A stretch of 64,000 bases of DNA, taken from assembly GCA_025677815.1 (NCBI GenBank), contig JAIXMP010000007.1:868001-932000 (forward strand), in the 5' to 3' direction. The stretch comes from Phascolomyces articulosus. Lineage: Eukaryota; Mucoromycota; Mucoromycetes; Mucorales; Lichtheimiaceae. Numbering within the stretch: the stretch's first letter is position 1; each line of letters opens with the position of its first letter. The notes below the pieces were generated by a model, which ran no database searches, was not told the DNA's origin, and saw only the letters and a program-made list of their open reading frames with translations. The position numbers and the translations under genes were made by a program. This document shows, one piece after another, positions 11,379 through 23,349 of the stretch.

Positions 11379-13417
11379 ATGTCGACTAAACCGTCTACTT
11401 ATCCCGAAAATAATACGGACACTGACCATCGAGGTCGACGGCGTTCTGATTCAGCAATGCATTTAACTCATGGATCACCACAACAACAAGCTGCCATTGA
11501 CGAGATTCGACAAATATTACAAGTATCAAACGAACAACTTCATACCCTCGTTCACGGTTTTGAAAAGGAAATGGAAACTGGATTAGCTAATGTCGAAGCT
11601 CAAGCAGGTGATCTAAAGATGATTCCTTCTTATGTTACTGGTTCGTATTATTTATATTCATTTCAAAGAAAAAAATGACATTTACGTATCTCTTTTTCCC
11701 CACAATACTCGCAAGTTGGATTTCTTCTAGTCTTTATTCAAACCTTAATAAATTATTTTATGTTATACAGGATATCCAACTGGAAATGAAAAGGGAACTT
11801 ATTTAGCTTTGGAAATAAGTGGTGTGGACATTTACGTGTGTCAGGTTAAACTTAAGGGCGAAGGTGGCAAACTGGCGATCAATCAATATCAATATGAAAT
11901 ACCAGACGATTTATCAGCTGGAAATGATATCAGTATTCTTATCGACTATGTAGCAGATTGCGTTTCCGATTTTCAAAGACGAGTTTCTGGATCATCTTCC
12001 ACAACCAATACATCATCCTCTAATACAGCTTCTACACATCATCAGCAACCTCCTCCCCCTGATCAAACAGTTTATTCAATGGCTATTAGTTTGGGATTTG
12101 CTGTTCGACAAACTGGACTAGACCGTGGGACATTTATTGCTTTGGAACATGGGTTCGAGTTTCCAAATGTGATCGGTAGAGATGTTGTTGATCTTTTCCA
12201 AACTCGTTTCCAAGCAAAAGGATTGAATGTTCGAATTGTTGCTATTGCCAACGGTAATATCGACCTCTTTTTTTAATTTATTATTAAATTTTTTAAATGG
12301 GTGGTTAGGATTTCTCTTTTTAATACTTTCTCGTTCCTAGGGAACACAAGAAAAAAGAGAGTTTAAAAAAGTGGGGAAAAGATGAGATTCTTTTTTGTCC
12401 ATATCGCGTTCTCATCAATTATAAATTATTTCCTTTTTCTATAGATTCCGTCTGCACTTTGTTAGCACACGCTTATCAACACCCAGCAACACGGATTGGT
12501 ATCGTGCATAATATTGGTACTAACTGTGCATATTATGAAAAAGTGGGCAACATCAACAAATTCTTGGCACAACAACAAGAAGAAGGAGGAGGGGATCATG
12601 TACAACTAAATACTGATATGATTATCAGTACAGAATGGTGTAACTTTGGTTCAAGACGTGGTATAGGACATTTACCCATGAATCGATATGATCATCTTGT
12701 GGATAGTGAAAGTAACAACCAAGGCATTCATATATTCGAAAAAATGACGACTGGGATGTATCTTGGAGAAATTGTACGACAAATTTTGGTGGACCTTGTG
12801 GATCGTCAAATTTTATCCTTTCAAACGGATGATGATGAATGTTTATTACGCACACCTTACCATTTTGATACCAGTTATATGTACGTGTGTGAAGCGGATG
12901 ATGATTGGGAAAATCTCGAAGACACGCGGGTCGTGCTAGAAGAGATGTGTAAAGTAGGTGAAACCACACAAGCAGACCGAGAAATTGTTAAGAAAATGTG
13001 TGAATTGGTGGGTCAACGTGCTGCCATGTTGTTGGGTGCAAATATTGCAAGTGTTGTTAAACACATGGTGGAACGTGGGATTGGGTTGAATAGAAATAGC
13101 GATGGTTTTGCTATTGGTGAGTCTTTAATACAATGCATTATTATTATTTTTTTGTTGGCTCCACTTCCTTTTCTTCCCCAACCTTTTTCTAACTGGTAAA
13201 TTGAAATCATTTTGTTATATTAGCTATCAGTGGAGAAGTATACAAGGACTACCCATCATTTCATCCAAGAGTTTGTGAAACTTTAAAAGCATTAATTCCT
13301 GAAGACGTTTCAACCAAGATTTCTGTGGGTATCGTCAAATTTTCACGGATCGTTGGTGCTGCTATTGTAGCCATGATGGCAGAAAAGATGGATCAACAAG
13401 ATGTTGAGATGCTATAG
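11379..13417 (+). CDS. Hexokinase-family protein with degenerate active-site motifs
   Basis: Exons 11379-11640, 11771-12253, 12445-13116 and 13224-13417 total 1611 nt, or 536 aa. The fold is recognisable across the length: LALEISGVDIYVCQV (about 99-113), SLGFAVRQTG, GFEFPNVIGRDVVDLFQ, ANDSVCTLLAHAY, RIGIVHNIGTN, STEWCNFG, GMYLGEIVR, and a C-terminal hexokinase helix. The catalytic Asp of the NDxVxTL motif is kept (Asp249). However, the phosphate-1 motif DLGGTN has become EISGVD, the sugar-binding SFP segment is missing after LGF, and the second phosphate loop GTGTN reads HNIGTN. A Ser/Thr/Gln-rich insertion follows QRRVSG. I infer a non-catalytic or regulatory hexokinase-like protein, comparable to the atypical hexokinases of filamentous ascomycetes. 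The first donor is GTTCGT, unusual but in phase. Confidence 0.85.
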
Positions 13418-14001
13418 TTCTTCTTTCTTTCTTACTACTATTACTATTATTATAATATATTATATACCGTTCAATTATTCTCACTCTATTTCACTCTCAC
13501 ATTTTCCTCTATCCATCCATCAATCCTTCTCCGTTTATTTTTTCTTCAAAACCACCAAAAAAAGGAGAACTTTCTTATTATTACAAATTTTAAGCCTTGT
13601 TTCTTTACTCTTAGGATCTATATATTAAATGGATTAAAAACTATACAACATATTTCACATAAAAAACATCATCTACAAGCTCCTTCTCATTTGATAAACT
13701 TTCCCTAAACTTTTGCATAATGTATCACCAAAAAAAGCCAAGTTTCATAAAAACAATCTGCACTTGACTTTTTCCCTTTCTATCTCATCCACACTTATAA
13801 TCTATCATGCATAAGAAAAACCACAAAAGAAATACAGATTGTAGACAAAACGCACAATTGATTTTTGTTCTTTTTTTTAAAACAGAAATTTGTGTATTTT
13901 ATGCTGTGCAAACAAATAAAAAACATTTTACTATTATTTAAATTAAAATTTATAATATTCAGGGTTAGAAAATACATTTTTAATGGCTCATCCCTCTAAG
14001 T
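13418..14001. other. Intergenic between convergent genes
   Basis: 3' flanks of the hexokinase-like gene and the RPL26 gene. It is AT-rich with homopolymer runs, and no gene was seen. Confidence 0.6.
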
Positions 14002-14830
14002 TTAATTTCTACTCACTTGTTGCATAGCTTCGGTCTTGCCCTTAGAACGGTCCTTACGGTCCAAAATAGCTTGACGGCTCTTGTCAATCTTGACCTTAGT
14101 GACGACAACGTTGGAGGGGTGAATGCCAATGGGAACGGAAGCACCTTAATTTATCAAATAAACTAATTTTAGTTTTTCTTTTGCTTTTCCAGTTATATAT
14201 TTCTTCATATCTATAATGCCTTGATGAATTCTTACCGTTGACCTTTTCACGGTTGACACGGTCAATGTGAATGACCCACTTCTTACGGTAGACTTGGACA
14301 ACCTTGCCCTCACGACCCTTCAAGGAACCACGAACAACCAAAACTTCATCGTCCTTGCGAACGGGAATGGAGCGTGTCTATATATTTGTATAATACGTCG
14401 TATTAAAAAATGAGTATTTTGTTTTGAAGGACTGATAAAATAAATCGAATTCGTGTATGTATTGATGATTTGTTGCATATAAAATAATGTGTCATTTTGT
14501 ATAATTCGTTCTCATTAATTTCGTTTTTCAACTCACGTTGTACTTTTCGCGGAGCTCCTTGGAGAGAGCAGAGCTCATAATCTTACGACGTTCAGTCGAG
14601 GAAGCGGTGAAATGAGCCTTTCTGCTCTTTCTGCGCGAGGAGCTAACGTCTAAAAATTACAGTTTCAACATTCAATGGTTTTAGTTTATTCAAAAAGTTC
14701 ATCCATCCTTATCATCTTTTTTTCAATTCATCCATCCATCAACGAATTCATCCATCTTTATATCCATCGATATTATTGTTAATCCTATGTCTATTTCCCC
14801 ACTTTTAACCTTACCAGCACTGTACTTCAT
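14002..14830 (-). CDS. RPL26: 60S ribosomal protein L26 (uL24)
   Basis: Large-subunit ribosomal protein of the KOW/uL24 family, located near the exit of the polypeptide tunnel. Minus-strand exons 14830-14815, 14649-14537, 14377-14236 and 14144-14002 total 414 nt, or 137 aa. The 16-nt first exon encodes MKYSA, followed by [14 protein letters not shown]. The KOW motif lies in [21 protein letters not shown], and the family signature [16 protein letters not shown] follows. The Lys/Arg-rich tail ends QQVSRN. Length is between yeast (127 aa) and human (145 aa) L26. The short first coding exon immediately after the ATG is typical of fungal ribosomal protein genes. Confidence 0.96.
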
Positions 14831-16413
14831 GGTTATGTGCAAAGAAAAAGGAGGATATTAGTTTTAGCCCATTGACATATTTCAAAGGGCTCCCTCCAGT
14901 TCCGCCACCGGAGGGGCTAAATTGCCATTTTTGGACACAGCTGCAAGAAACAAAAATGCAATTCTTACTATTATTAAGGGTTTCTCGAACAATAATATTC
15001 TCTTCTTGTTCCATAGACTGTAAGCTAGTATGGAATGATACTTCATATATTTTACTTTAAAATAAATAAACACGTTTACAGACACTATTATTAATGAGAA
15101 CCCCTACCTAATATGTAAGATACTTTTTTACTGTTTTTCATATGAGGGAGGATATAAGTGGTATCTTGCTACTCATATACTTTGAGAAACAAGAAAGTAT
15201 GCAATATTCATCTATTTTCTGTTACAATTAATAAATTTTATTGCACCATTTCCAGTTTCTAAAACATATCTATATTAACATACCAATAGAATTTATTACC
15301 TATAGAGTAAGAATTACAAATAGCAGCCCTTCTTGCAATAATTTTTTTGAACAAAAAGTGGCCAATTCCAGTACCTATTGATCAAAAGTGTTATTAAATA
15401 GAAAGAGCTTTATTATCGTAATTATACTCTTAAAGTATTTATGTTTTAATACGTTCTCGTCTCTGTATAGGTTGCTCATATTAAGAGATGAAATTGAAAA
15501 GAAAATGACTAATTTGGAATGTAGCGTTTTATCTGCATAATAGCATATTTTCTTGTTATTCCTCAACCAGAAACTGTTTGCACATAAATAAGATTAACAG
15601 CACTTTTTCTTTTCTATTAACTTTTTTCCCGTTGTTTTCATCCAAATTAAAAGAAACCCATATAGTATTACCAGTAGTGGCAGTAGCCAAACATATTAAA
15701 TTCAATAAAAAGAATTCCTGAGGGAGCAAGTAAAAAAAAAATTATCTGAGGGATATATATTATACAGCAAACAATAACAGTGTTAGAATTGATGAAGAGG
15801 TCAAGAGGACGAACTTGATTATTGGATTTAATAACATGCTCTTGTATGAAGACTGTACAATTTGTAATCTCGAAATCCGTCTATTTTTGCGCTAGAAAAA
15901 TGTATCAAAATAAAGATGCACTCTTTTCTGTACCATAATTATTTTTTAGTTAGTGTGTCCCACGTAGAAAACAATGAACAGATTTTTAAGTCAACTGCTT
16001 CATTAAGCTGTTTATAAAACTATATATGCCAAATACGAATTGTACACTTACAAAAGATGAATCATGATTTCTAGCTTGAGTGAAAAGTCTACGTTAAGAT
16101 GGAAGAAACCAAGGCATAGGATAATAAAATAGTAGGTGATATTATATTATAAAAGTATATTATTAAAATATATATATCGCTCGGAATATACACTCCTATC
16201 TAGGATACGTATGCAGCTTATATTTCTGTCAACAAAGAGGTATAATGTCGCTAGGATAATATGTACAGAAAAACGATATTCACTGAAACCAGTAAGCTTT
16301 TTTTTTGTATTACATTCAATATAAATTGTTTTGATGTGTAGATATTATTCTCAATAAAATTAATAAGAATCTGCTTGTTTTACTCATTGCTTATTACAGC
16401 TCGTGTGTTCGCA
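14831..16413. other. Intergenic, RPL26 promoter side to the inverted-repeat boundary
   Basis: AT-rich with no supported gene. It includes the upstream region of RPL26, with pyrimidine tracts near 14700-14810. At 16413/16414 the sequence enters the left arm of the large inverted repeat, with no recognisable motif outside the junction. Confidence 0.55.
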
Positions 16414-16443
16414 ACGGCGCTCTTACCACTAAGCTACAAGGGC
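16414..16443 (-). pseudogene. Truncated tRNA-Ile(UAU) 5' fragment at the inverted-repeat edge
   Basis: On the minus strand this reads GCCCTTGTAGCTTAGTGG and on to GCGCCGT, the first 30 nt of the tRNA-Ile(UAU) at 31929. It contains the acceptor 5' strand and the A-box/D-arm. The sequence then diverges, so the anticodon arm, the T-arm and the B-box are absent. It is a by-product of the inverted duplication and should not give a functional tRNA. Confidence 0.93.
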
Positions 16444-17072
16444 GTTGGTTTCAAGATTTGTTCTTGAAAATAGAAGAAGTACAAGTTAAAGAAGTCCTTT
16501 ACTTAAGGTACTATCATTTTTGTCTAATAAGTAATAAAGTTTTAAGTAATATATGATAAAATTTATATTATTCGAAAGAGAAAAATTAGGGCTTTTGAAT
16601 GAGGTATATTTCATTCCTAAAAAATGAGTTTGAAGAAAGTTACATATTTTAGAAGAAATTATTTAATTATTTTATTTTATTTTACTTATAGTACCTATGG
16701 CCTTTTACTATTAATAAAGATCTTACTAAGTAATATTTACTATATTTTATATTATTAGAAAGAGAAAAATCAGGGCTTTCGAATGAGATACAGCTTATAT
16801 TTGTAGTATTGATATTCAAAAAGTTATAAATTTTAAAGAAAACTTTTATTTTTTAATTTTTTTTAATATAATTATTATTAAGTTAATATGTAAATATATT
16901 ATATATATAGGACTTAGAATCTAATCAATTAAACCAGAGTTAACTGGTTTTGAACTGAGTCGACCTATATACAATCAGAGACCTTAAACTGAAATAGAGT
17001 AACTAAGCAATTATAGTTAGGGATTATTATAGATTAATTAGAATATAAGTACTATATTAACTAATAGCTAAC

Positions 17073-17511
17073 TGTTATACCCAACATACAATGGCTTCTT
17101 AATTATTATTATTATTCATAATAGAAAACGCTATTCACCCTTTGCCTCACTTGTGTGGTAATTATATTTGAAGCACAGCTACAGTAACATAGATTATGCT
17201 TTTCTCCCAGGCATATCATTCATTATATAAATGCATAATTCACTTCTTAATTCCTACCATTATCATTCACATGTTCTATAACTTCCATTATTTATACAGT
17301 CTTATAGTATACATAATTTAAATAATATGGTCTATAAGAAACATGATACTGTAATACACACATAGTGGCAGTCCATCCATGATGAGCAAATTAGTATAAA
17401 TAGAGAGATTATTTTTGAATCATAATAAAACTTCACTAAATTATTTTGGGTCTTATTGACTTATATTGTCTCCTGCTTATTTCTTTTATTTTTGATCTTA
17501 TTAATACAACA
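17073..17511. mobile_element. Solo LTR, family 1 (439 bp) with 5-bp target duplication
   Basis: Begins TGTTATACCCAACA and ends ATACAACA, i.e. TG...CA with inverted termini. It is flanked by the perfect 5-bp direct repeat CTAAC at 17068-17072 and 17512-17516. No internal retrotransposon coding region is present, so this is a solo LTR. Its mirror copy is at 30861-31299. It shares segments with the element at 18223, such as the ATCCATGATGAGCA and TAAATAGAGAGATTATTTTT words. Confidence 0.9.
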
Positions 17512-18222
17512 CTAACTAAAGAAAATAAATAAAAGCTATTATTAATCAAATTCTTAGCTAATAGTAGTAGTTGAAGAATTATTTACCTATAGAGCAAGAA
17601 GATGTGTTGTTGTTATTAGCAGAGGTATTAAATAAGGAAAGATCTAGCAATAGGGTTATATATTTTATATACCCTATTATAATTTAGGTAGAAAATTTTA
17701 AGAACATTATAATAGCTTAAAATTTATTTTATTATTATAGAAGATTAGTTGACCTATACCTATAGGTATTTGGTTACTTTCTTTTGGTTTAATAAGTATA
17801 TAGGGTTAAAATTAATTAAATGGTAATTAAGAGGTAAAACTGAAAAAACCTCTAATAGAGGAAAAAGTAATATGTGATTATGATATATAAAGCATTAATA
17901 ATAGAGATATAATAATAGAGTATAGAGTAAGATGAAATAGTAATAAAATTAAATGTGATAATAAAAGAGATGGATAAAAATATAGTTGAGAATCTTTTAT
18001 TATTTAAATTTGCTTATATTTATATATTTTGTCTATCTAACATAGTAATGTTATTCACTATATTATTCTAGTACTATATTTTACTGACTTTAATTAAAGG
18101 ACGATGGATATCCAATTATTCAAGTATATATATACTTGGTTCTAAATATTTCCTTATGTACCTATACTAGCAATAGGTGTATTGTCCTGTTTAGTAATTA
18201 TTCTTCATCTTTCTTCTATATT

Positions 18223-18660
18223 TGTTGTATCTAATATATAATGACTTCACAATAAATAATCATTCTTCATTATTATTATTATTATTTCTGTCATTTACCC
18301 TATATCTCACTTATGCAGTGATTCTATTTGGATGATTATTTATGTTACATATAGTATTGCGCCATCCTCTCTCATATATTGTTAATTATACTGGGTCATA
18401 CAATCCTTCTAACAATATCACTTATGGTCTATTTTAAATACACTATCCTTATAACATACAATCCAAATGATATAATCTATATTCTGATATTACATCATAA
18501 TGCACAAGTTATGATAGTCCATCCATGATGAGCATTTTCTTATAAATAGAGAGATTATTTTTTATCTTAATAAACTTCAGTTGAATATTTTTGGGTCTCA
18601 TTGACTTATCTCATCTCCTGTTATTTTCTTCTTATTGTGATATTTCTCTCTGATACAACA
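18223..18660. mobile_element. Solo LTR, family 1, second divergent copy (438 bp)
   Basis: Begins TGTTGTATCTAA and ends GATACAACA, and aligns along its length with the LTR at 17073 in the same orientation. The flanks are ATATT and GTATT, an imperfect target duplication, so it is older or mutated. The 700 bp between the two LTRs has no coding sequence. Mirror copy at 29712-30149. Confidence 0.85.
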
Positions 18661-18851
18661 GTATTCTATATTATTAGTAATAAAGAATGAATTAAGAGTG
18701 ATATAGTGTATTATTGGTTATATTACGTTTTATTATGGAATGATGTTTAACTGGTTATTTATGAATAAGTGAATCTATCATATATTAGTGTAGTTCACCA
18801 CATAGAGTATATATTGTAGAGAAAGAGAGAAAGTAGGAATTGAAGGGGTAG

Positions 18852-19182
18852 TGTAATGGTACATACTATTACAACAATGTAACCCATACAATCAAAGATC
18901 AATATATCTATGGATACAATAAATATATAATGTCATGGATCAATAGATAACTGAACTGCATGGTATAAATAGAAATATAAGAAATATTAGATATTCTAGT
19001 TATTAGTGTAGATCATTTGTATTTAGTATAGATGTTAGATTAGCCCCTTATATTCTGACATATAAAAAGAGGGTTCTTATAGACTAAGATCCCATATTAT
19101 TTTATTATTATATATTACAGTTAATACCTTTCTCTATCTTTTGTTACTCATACCTCATACTTCCTCACCACATTGTCCAACA
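18852..19182. mobile_element. Solo LTR, family 2 (about 331 bp)
   Basis: Begins TGTAATGGTACATACTA and ends TGTCCAACA. It is immediately preceded by a purine-rich stretch resembling a polypurine tract (GAAAGAGAGAAAG through GAAGGGG). A related copy lies inside the MULE at 27165-27513, and a mirror copy in the right arm at 29190-29520. The end coordinate is judged by eye. Confidence 0.7.
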
Positions 19183-19410
19183 GAACCTAATTGTAAGTAT
19201 ACAATGTTGGACCTATGCTATTACAATTTTCCATTTTTATAAATCGTTATTTTCAATATATATATATAAAGGAGGAAAATCTAATCCCTAGTCAAACAAA
19301 AACTCATTTATATACTTCTCATATCACTCTACCTATATAGCATATTTTTTTTACATACAAAATTAACATAAATTTTGTTTAAAATAGAGGAAATACTTAA
19401 TAGTTCTTAT

Positions 19411-20621
19411 ATGACACACAATGATAAATTTCATACAGTCCAACAGTTTGCAGGGAAAGATTTTGGGGTTATAAAATATAATAGTAGCCATTGTTTTTGT
19501 AATATTTTATGCTGTCATGGTGGTGGAACAAGAAGTTATCATAAAAAAAGGTAAATTGATATACTATAAAATATTTAAATTTATGCCTTTTGTTATTTTA
19601 CTATGGAACATGCAAACACTTATCATGTAGTTAAAGATTTAACATTTCTTCTATGTAAAAGTTGCCTTTATACATATAATGTATAACTATAGACAATGCT
19701 AGTAGCACCACAGACGGCAATAAGAAGCTGACGTATACAGATAAAAATGGAAGAGAAAAAAGGTGTCTATGGAGAAAGTCAAGAAAAGTTCATGATTGTC
19801 CTTGGAAACTTACTATAAGTTCTATTAAGGCCAATAAATACAGATAGGTTTTTATTACCAAAATCTCAGATATCAAGGAACATAACCATCCATTGAGCAG
19901 CAATCCAGCAATATACCCTGAAAATCGTCCAAAGGGTGCCCAACAGCACCGAGATACTGTTAAATATTTATAGGCAGGAATTAAGCCAATGCAGATTATG
20001 AGCTCCAAGCAATCAACAATAATTCACTACCCCTACACCAAAATTGACACCAGTAATAGTACCACCAATTCTTGATCAACGGCAACAGTAACAACTGCAA
20101 TCTAACCATAATCAACGTCAACACCAACGCCATCAATCAAACTTTATAGCTAAAGATTATTATAACCTGAAACAACTAATCAAGCCTAAAGACAATTACC
20201 AAGAAATGGCTGCAATTGATGAATATTTGAAAAGCAATGACTATGTTCTGCATTATGATGAAGACAAAACTAATAATCGCATCAAATCAATTTTGTAACA
20301 CACCAAAGATGCTTTGAACATGCTCAATTACTTCCAGAGGTCATTAATATCGATACGACATATAAAACAAATGGAAATAATATTCCACTTGTAAATATAG
20401 CTGGTGTAGACAACTTGGCATCAGCTCAAAGCCAATGCAGTTTTTATGCACATGCTTTATTACTAGTATTGTTATCATAAACGAAAAAGTAATATCGTAC
20501 ATCTGAGTATTACAACAGTTGAAAAGCACTGTATGGAAGTCTGATTGGAGGTCAACACCAAAATTAATTGTAATGGACGACGATCATGTATTGACCAAAG
20601 CGCTCCATGAAAATTATGCAT
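19411..20621 (+). pseudogene. MULE transposase, 5' fragment (left inverted-repeat copy)
   Basis: N-terminal part of the transposase whose complete copy runs on the minus strand from 28961. The first exon encodes residues such as CNILCCHGGG, followed by GTAAATTG as donor. Next comes a FAR1/WRKY-GCM1-like region with RCLWRKSRKVHDCPWKL and EHNHPL. In-frame stops are present at 19845-19847 and 19971-19973. The fragment ends abruptly after the DDHVLTKALHENYA segment at the inner arm boundary. It cannot encode a working transposase. Confidence 0.85.
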
Positions 20622-21284
20622 AGTGTCACATGCAATATAATGCATGGTCTATGTGGTCCAACTTTTGCAGACTCCGCTCCTTGTATGGATCATGGAAATT
20701 GCTCTAAACGAAATCCTAAAACATTTGTTGAGGAGACTACTGAAGCAGATGAAGGCGGATATCCTGTATATCATTGATGTGATAACAGTAGAACAGTGAT
20801 TATAAACAGATCTGGACAACAATATGCATTGGATAATAGATGGGTTGTATCACATAATATCTATTTATGTACCAAATATGATGCTCATTTGGATGTAGAA
20901 ATTTGCAACAATATTCAAGCTGTTAAATATGTTTATAAATATGTTTATAATAAAGGCCATGATAGATCAATGATATCTATGCGTTATCATCAAAATAATA
21001 ATAACCCTAATCCTGACGATGAAGATGCTATTATTGATGATACCACTTTATATCAAGAAGCTCGATATATTTCTGCATCTGAATCAATTTGGTGTATCAT
21101 TTGTTTAAAATTACATACACAGAAACTATATGTCCAAACTTTAGCTCTACATTTACCAGGGCAGCAAAATATTTATTATCGCCCAAATCAACCTGTTCAA
21201 CAAGAAATTGATCGCGGATGGTTAAAGCTATCCACATTAGATGCATATTTTGAATTAAATCGGAAGGTGTATAGGCGTATATAA
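20622..21284 (+). pseudogene. Helitron helicase-like (Rep/Pif1-type) remnant
   Basis: The frame opens immediately after the inverted-repeat junction with IMHGLCGP, then PCMDHGNCSKRNPKTF, GGYPVYH, DNRWVVSHNIYLCTKYDAH, AVKYVYKYVYNKGHD, ARYISASESIW and LPGQQNIYY. These words are diagnostic of the Helitron replication/helicase protein of fungi and plants. An in-frame TGA (20775-20777) replaces a conserved arginine position. The 5' part and the whole helicase domain are missing, and no Helitron 3' end was recognised. It is a dead fragment. Confidence 0.88.
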
Positions 21285-21894
21285 ATTACAATGTTCCTTT
21301 CATCATATAGACTTTTTAATGTCACTTTAGGTTCATCCGCAGTTTTTTAAAAATTTATGAAAAATATATTATTAATTATTATTCTTATTGTTACTGCTAT
21401 CGTCATTTGAAAGCAATGACGTTAGTGCCCGTGAATTATGTTACCATCAAATTCCTACTCGATATTCTTGGAATATATCTGGAAGACGAAATCACTGGAA
21501 TTCACGAACATAGTCGGCTCCTTCTCGTGAAAAATATAAAAGGTATCAAAGGATATAAAAATAAAGACGATATAAGAATACGTTGAGGCTGTTATAAGAT
21601 TTATTTCAATAAAAATAATGATGATCGAACTATCTAATAAAATTGAGGTTCTTTTATACTTTTCGATGAAGTGTTTATTTCTAACCTTCTGCCAAAAAAC
21701 ATGCACACAAGCAAAAAAAATTATTATATCTTCATGAATTTTAGCCCTTTTTTTAACGAAACAAAAAAGAAATTAAAGTTTGCAATTGTATTATTTAACT
21801 GTTATATGTTTTATAGAGAAAATAGGGATATTTTATTTAAATTTATATTTTTTGAGGATTTTTGAATTTGAAAAAAAAAAAAAAAACTGCGGAC
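21285..21894. other. AT-rich sequence inside the transposon core
   Basis: No supported gene; short open frames only. It separates the Helitron remnant from the mariner-type remnant and contains several A/T homopolymers. Confidence 0.5.
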
Positions 21895-22780
21895 TTAGTC
21901 AAGTTCATCATCAGTTATTTCATCCATTTGAACAAATGCACCTTCTTCAACAACATCCCCTTCAACTTCCAACGAATCCACATTGTTGCTATGAAATGCT
22001 GTTATATAATTGCGGCATTCTTTGATGGTTTTTTTCCAGAGTAATAAAAGATCACTGCTTTTCACAGCAGTGAATAACTCCCATGCTTTATGAGCAACAG
22101 CTAATTCAGTACACATAGTCGCAGGATCATGAGCAATTTGTTGCTTGACAATACCCCATAGACCTTCAATAGACTGCAATTCACAGTGGTAGGGGGTATC
22201 TTGAGCAAAGTGTGACCATATTTTTTTTGCAATGTTATGAACAGCATATTGAGTAACATGCATTTCACATCGAGCTTTCAAATCTTCAAGCAATTCCTTC
22301 TAAGTTGGGGGTTTGCCATGCTTGTTAGATGGTGGAGGTGGAATGCCCATTTGTTCGTACCATGAGCGGATTTCGACGACTCTGATTCAGAAGTGGGAAG
22401 GGGGTTTTTTTGCGCGAATGATATTTTGCACCATCCATATGGATGATGCATTGTCCATACTTTTCACTTATTTTTTCACACAAACATTCAAATAAATGCT
22501 CAAATAATTCAGCATTGTAATTTCCATGATAGTCATGGTAATCAGGAGCAACGTTGGCTTCTTTCACACAATCAGGGTAGTTCACCCACTCAGCAGGAGA
22601 ATTAGCTGGGGGTCTACCAGGTTGAGGAGAATCACTTTGAAGATGGCTTTTACCTTCTGCCAGCCAGAAAATGATATTATCTTCGGCAAGTTCAGCACGT
22701 TGATTATCTTGCGTGTGATAGTAGCATAAACAGCAGGATGTTGAATTGGGTCAGGAATCACAGCGGATACGATATTATCA
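21895..22780 (-). pseudogene. Tc1/mariner-IS630-type transposase remnant (DDE)
   Basis: Decayed minus-strand transposase. From upstream: an AEDNIIFWLAEG segment, then AEWVNYPDCVKEANVAP, NAELFEHLFECLCEK, and IIHMDGAKYHSRK, which fits the second catalytic Asp. A reading-frame change follows near the T/A run at 22402-22412. Then come EIRSWYEQMGIPPPP, a TAG at about 22300, KELLEDLKARC and HCELQSIEGLWGIVK, which fits the third acidic residue. The C-terminus is acidic (EITDDELD). One frameshift plus at least one stop mean it is inactive. The family call rests on the spacing of the DGAKYH and E.LWG motifs; terminal repeats were not identified. Confidence 0.75.
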
Positions 22781-22789
22781 TAACAAAAT

Positions 22790-22990
22790 TACTATGGGCG
22801 CAGCAAGATCCACACTAGGGGCGCAGCAGACCAGGGGTCATTTTAGTATCACTCTGCGTCCTTGGTCTTATAATGCTACGCTACGCTGTTGGTCTTCTAG
22901 TGCCATGCTGCGCCCTTGATCAAAATTATTTTTGCTGCTTCCTTCATCTAATTTATTTACGCTGCTCCCTTGATCAGCATTTGAGATCAA
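22790..22990. repeat. Cluster of short GC-rich degenerate repeats, partly inverted
   Basis: About 200 bp with base composition unlike its surroundings. GGCGCAGCA occurs twice on the left half (near 22798 and 22820). Related units CTCTGCGTCCTTGGTC, CTACGCTGTTGGTC, TGCTGCGCCCTTGATC and GCTGCTCCCTTGATC follow at intervals of roughly 25-35 bp in the opposite sense. It may be a transposon subterminal region or a degraded minisatellite. Confidence 0.6.
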
Positions 22991-23349
22991 TGGTATTTAC
23001 CTTTTGTTTTTTATGTTTCTGATTTAATGATATAATGGTAACAGTACCAAGTTTACAAAAATTCAATATATAATTACCTATATTAGTAATTTAACCTACA
23101 AGGACACAATAGATAGTGTCTTAAATTCTTGTTTTGTGTTAGTTTTTTTTTTTTAAAAAAAAAAGACAGATAAAATTATAGAAAAAATAAAGAGAAAGGA
23201 AATGGCCGCTATTTGTGAATAAAGGACTGGGGCTGGATAAATGAATATAGAGGTACATGTATAGTGGAAGAAATAAGGTAGGAAAATATAAAATATAAAA
23301 AAAATAAGGCAAAGTAGAAAGTAATATTTAACAATTTTAGTCAGACTTA
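22991..23349. other. AT-rich stretch downstream of the MULE cargo genes
   Basis: No gene was recognised. It contains a T/A palindromic run near 23145-23164. It probably holds the 3' flank and possibly the unrecognised terminal repeat of the MULE element. Confidence 0.4.

Larger units (their letters stand above)
16414..20621. repeat. Left arm of a 4208-bp inverted repeat (derived copy)
   Basis: Reverse complement of 27751-31958: position x on the left pairs with 48372-x on the right, with no length difference along the arm. Most stretches compared are identical. Two single-base differences were seen, at 16522 (G; the right copy corresponds to A) and 16597 (G; the right copy corresponds to A). 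The outer end stops within a tRNA-Ile sequence and the inner end stops within a MULE transposase. Both features continue intact only on the right, so this arm is the secondary copy. Contents: tRNA 5' fragment, three solo LTRs and the 5' part of a MULE. Confidence 0.95.
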
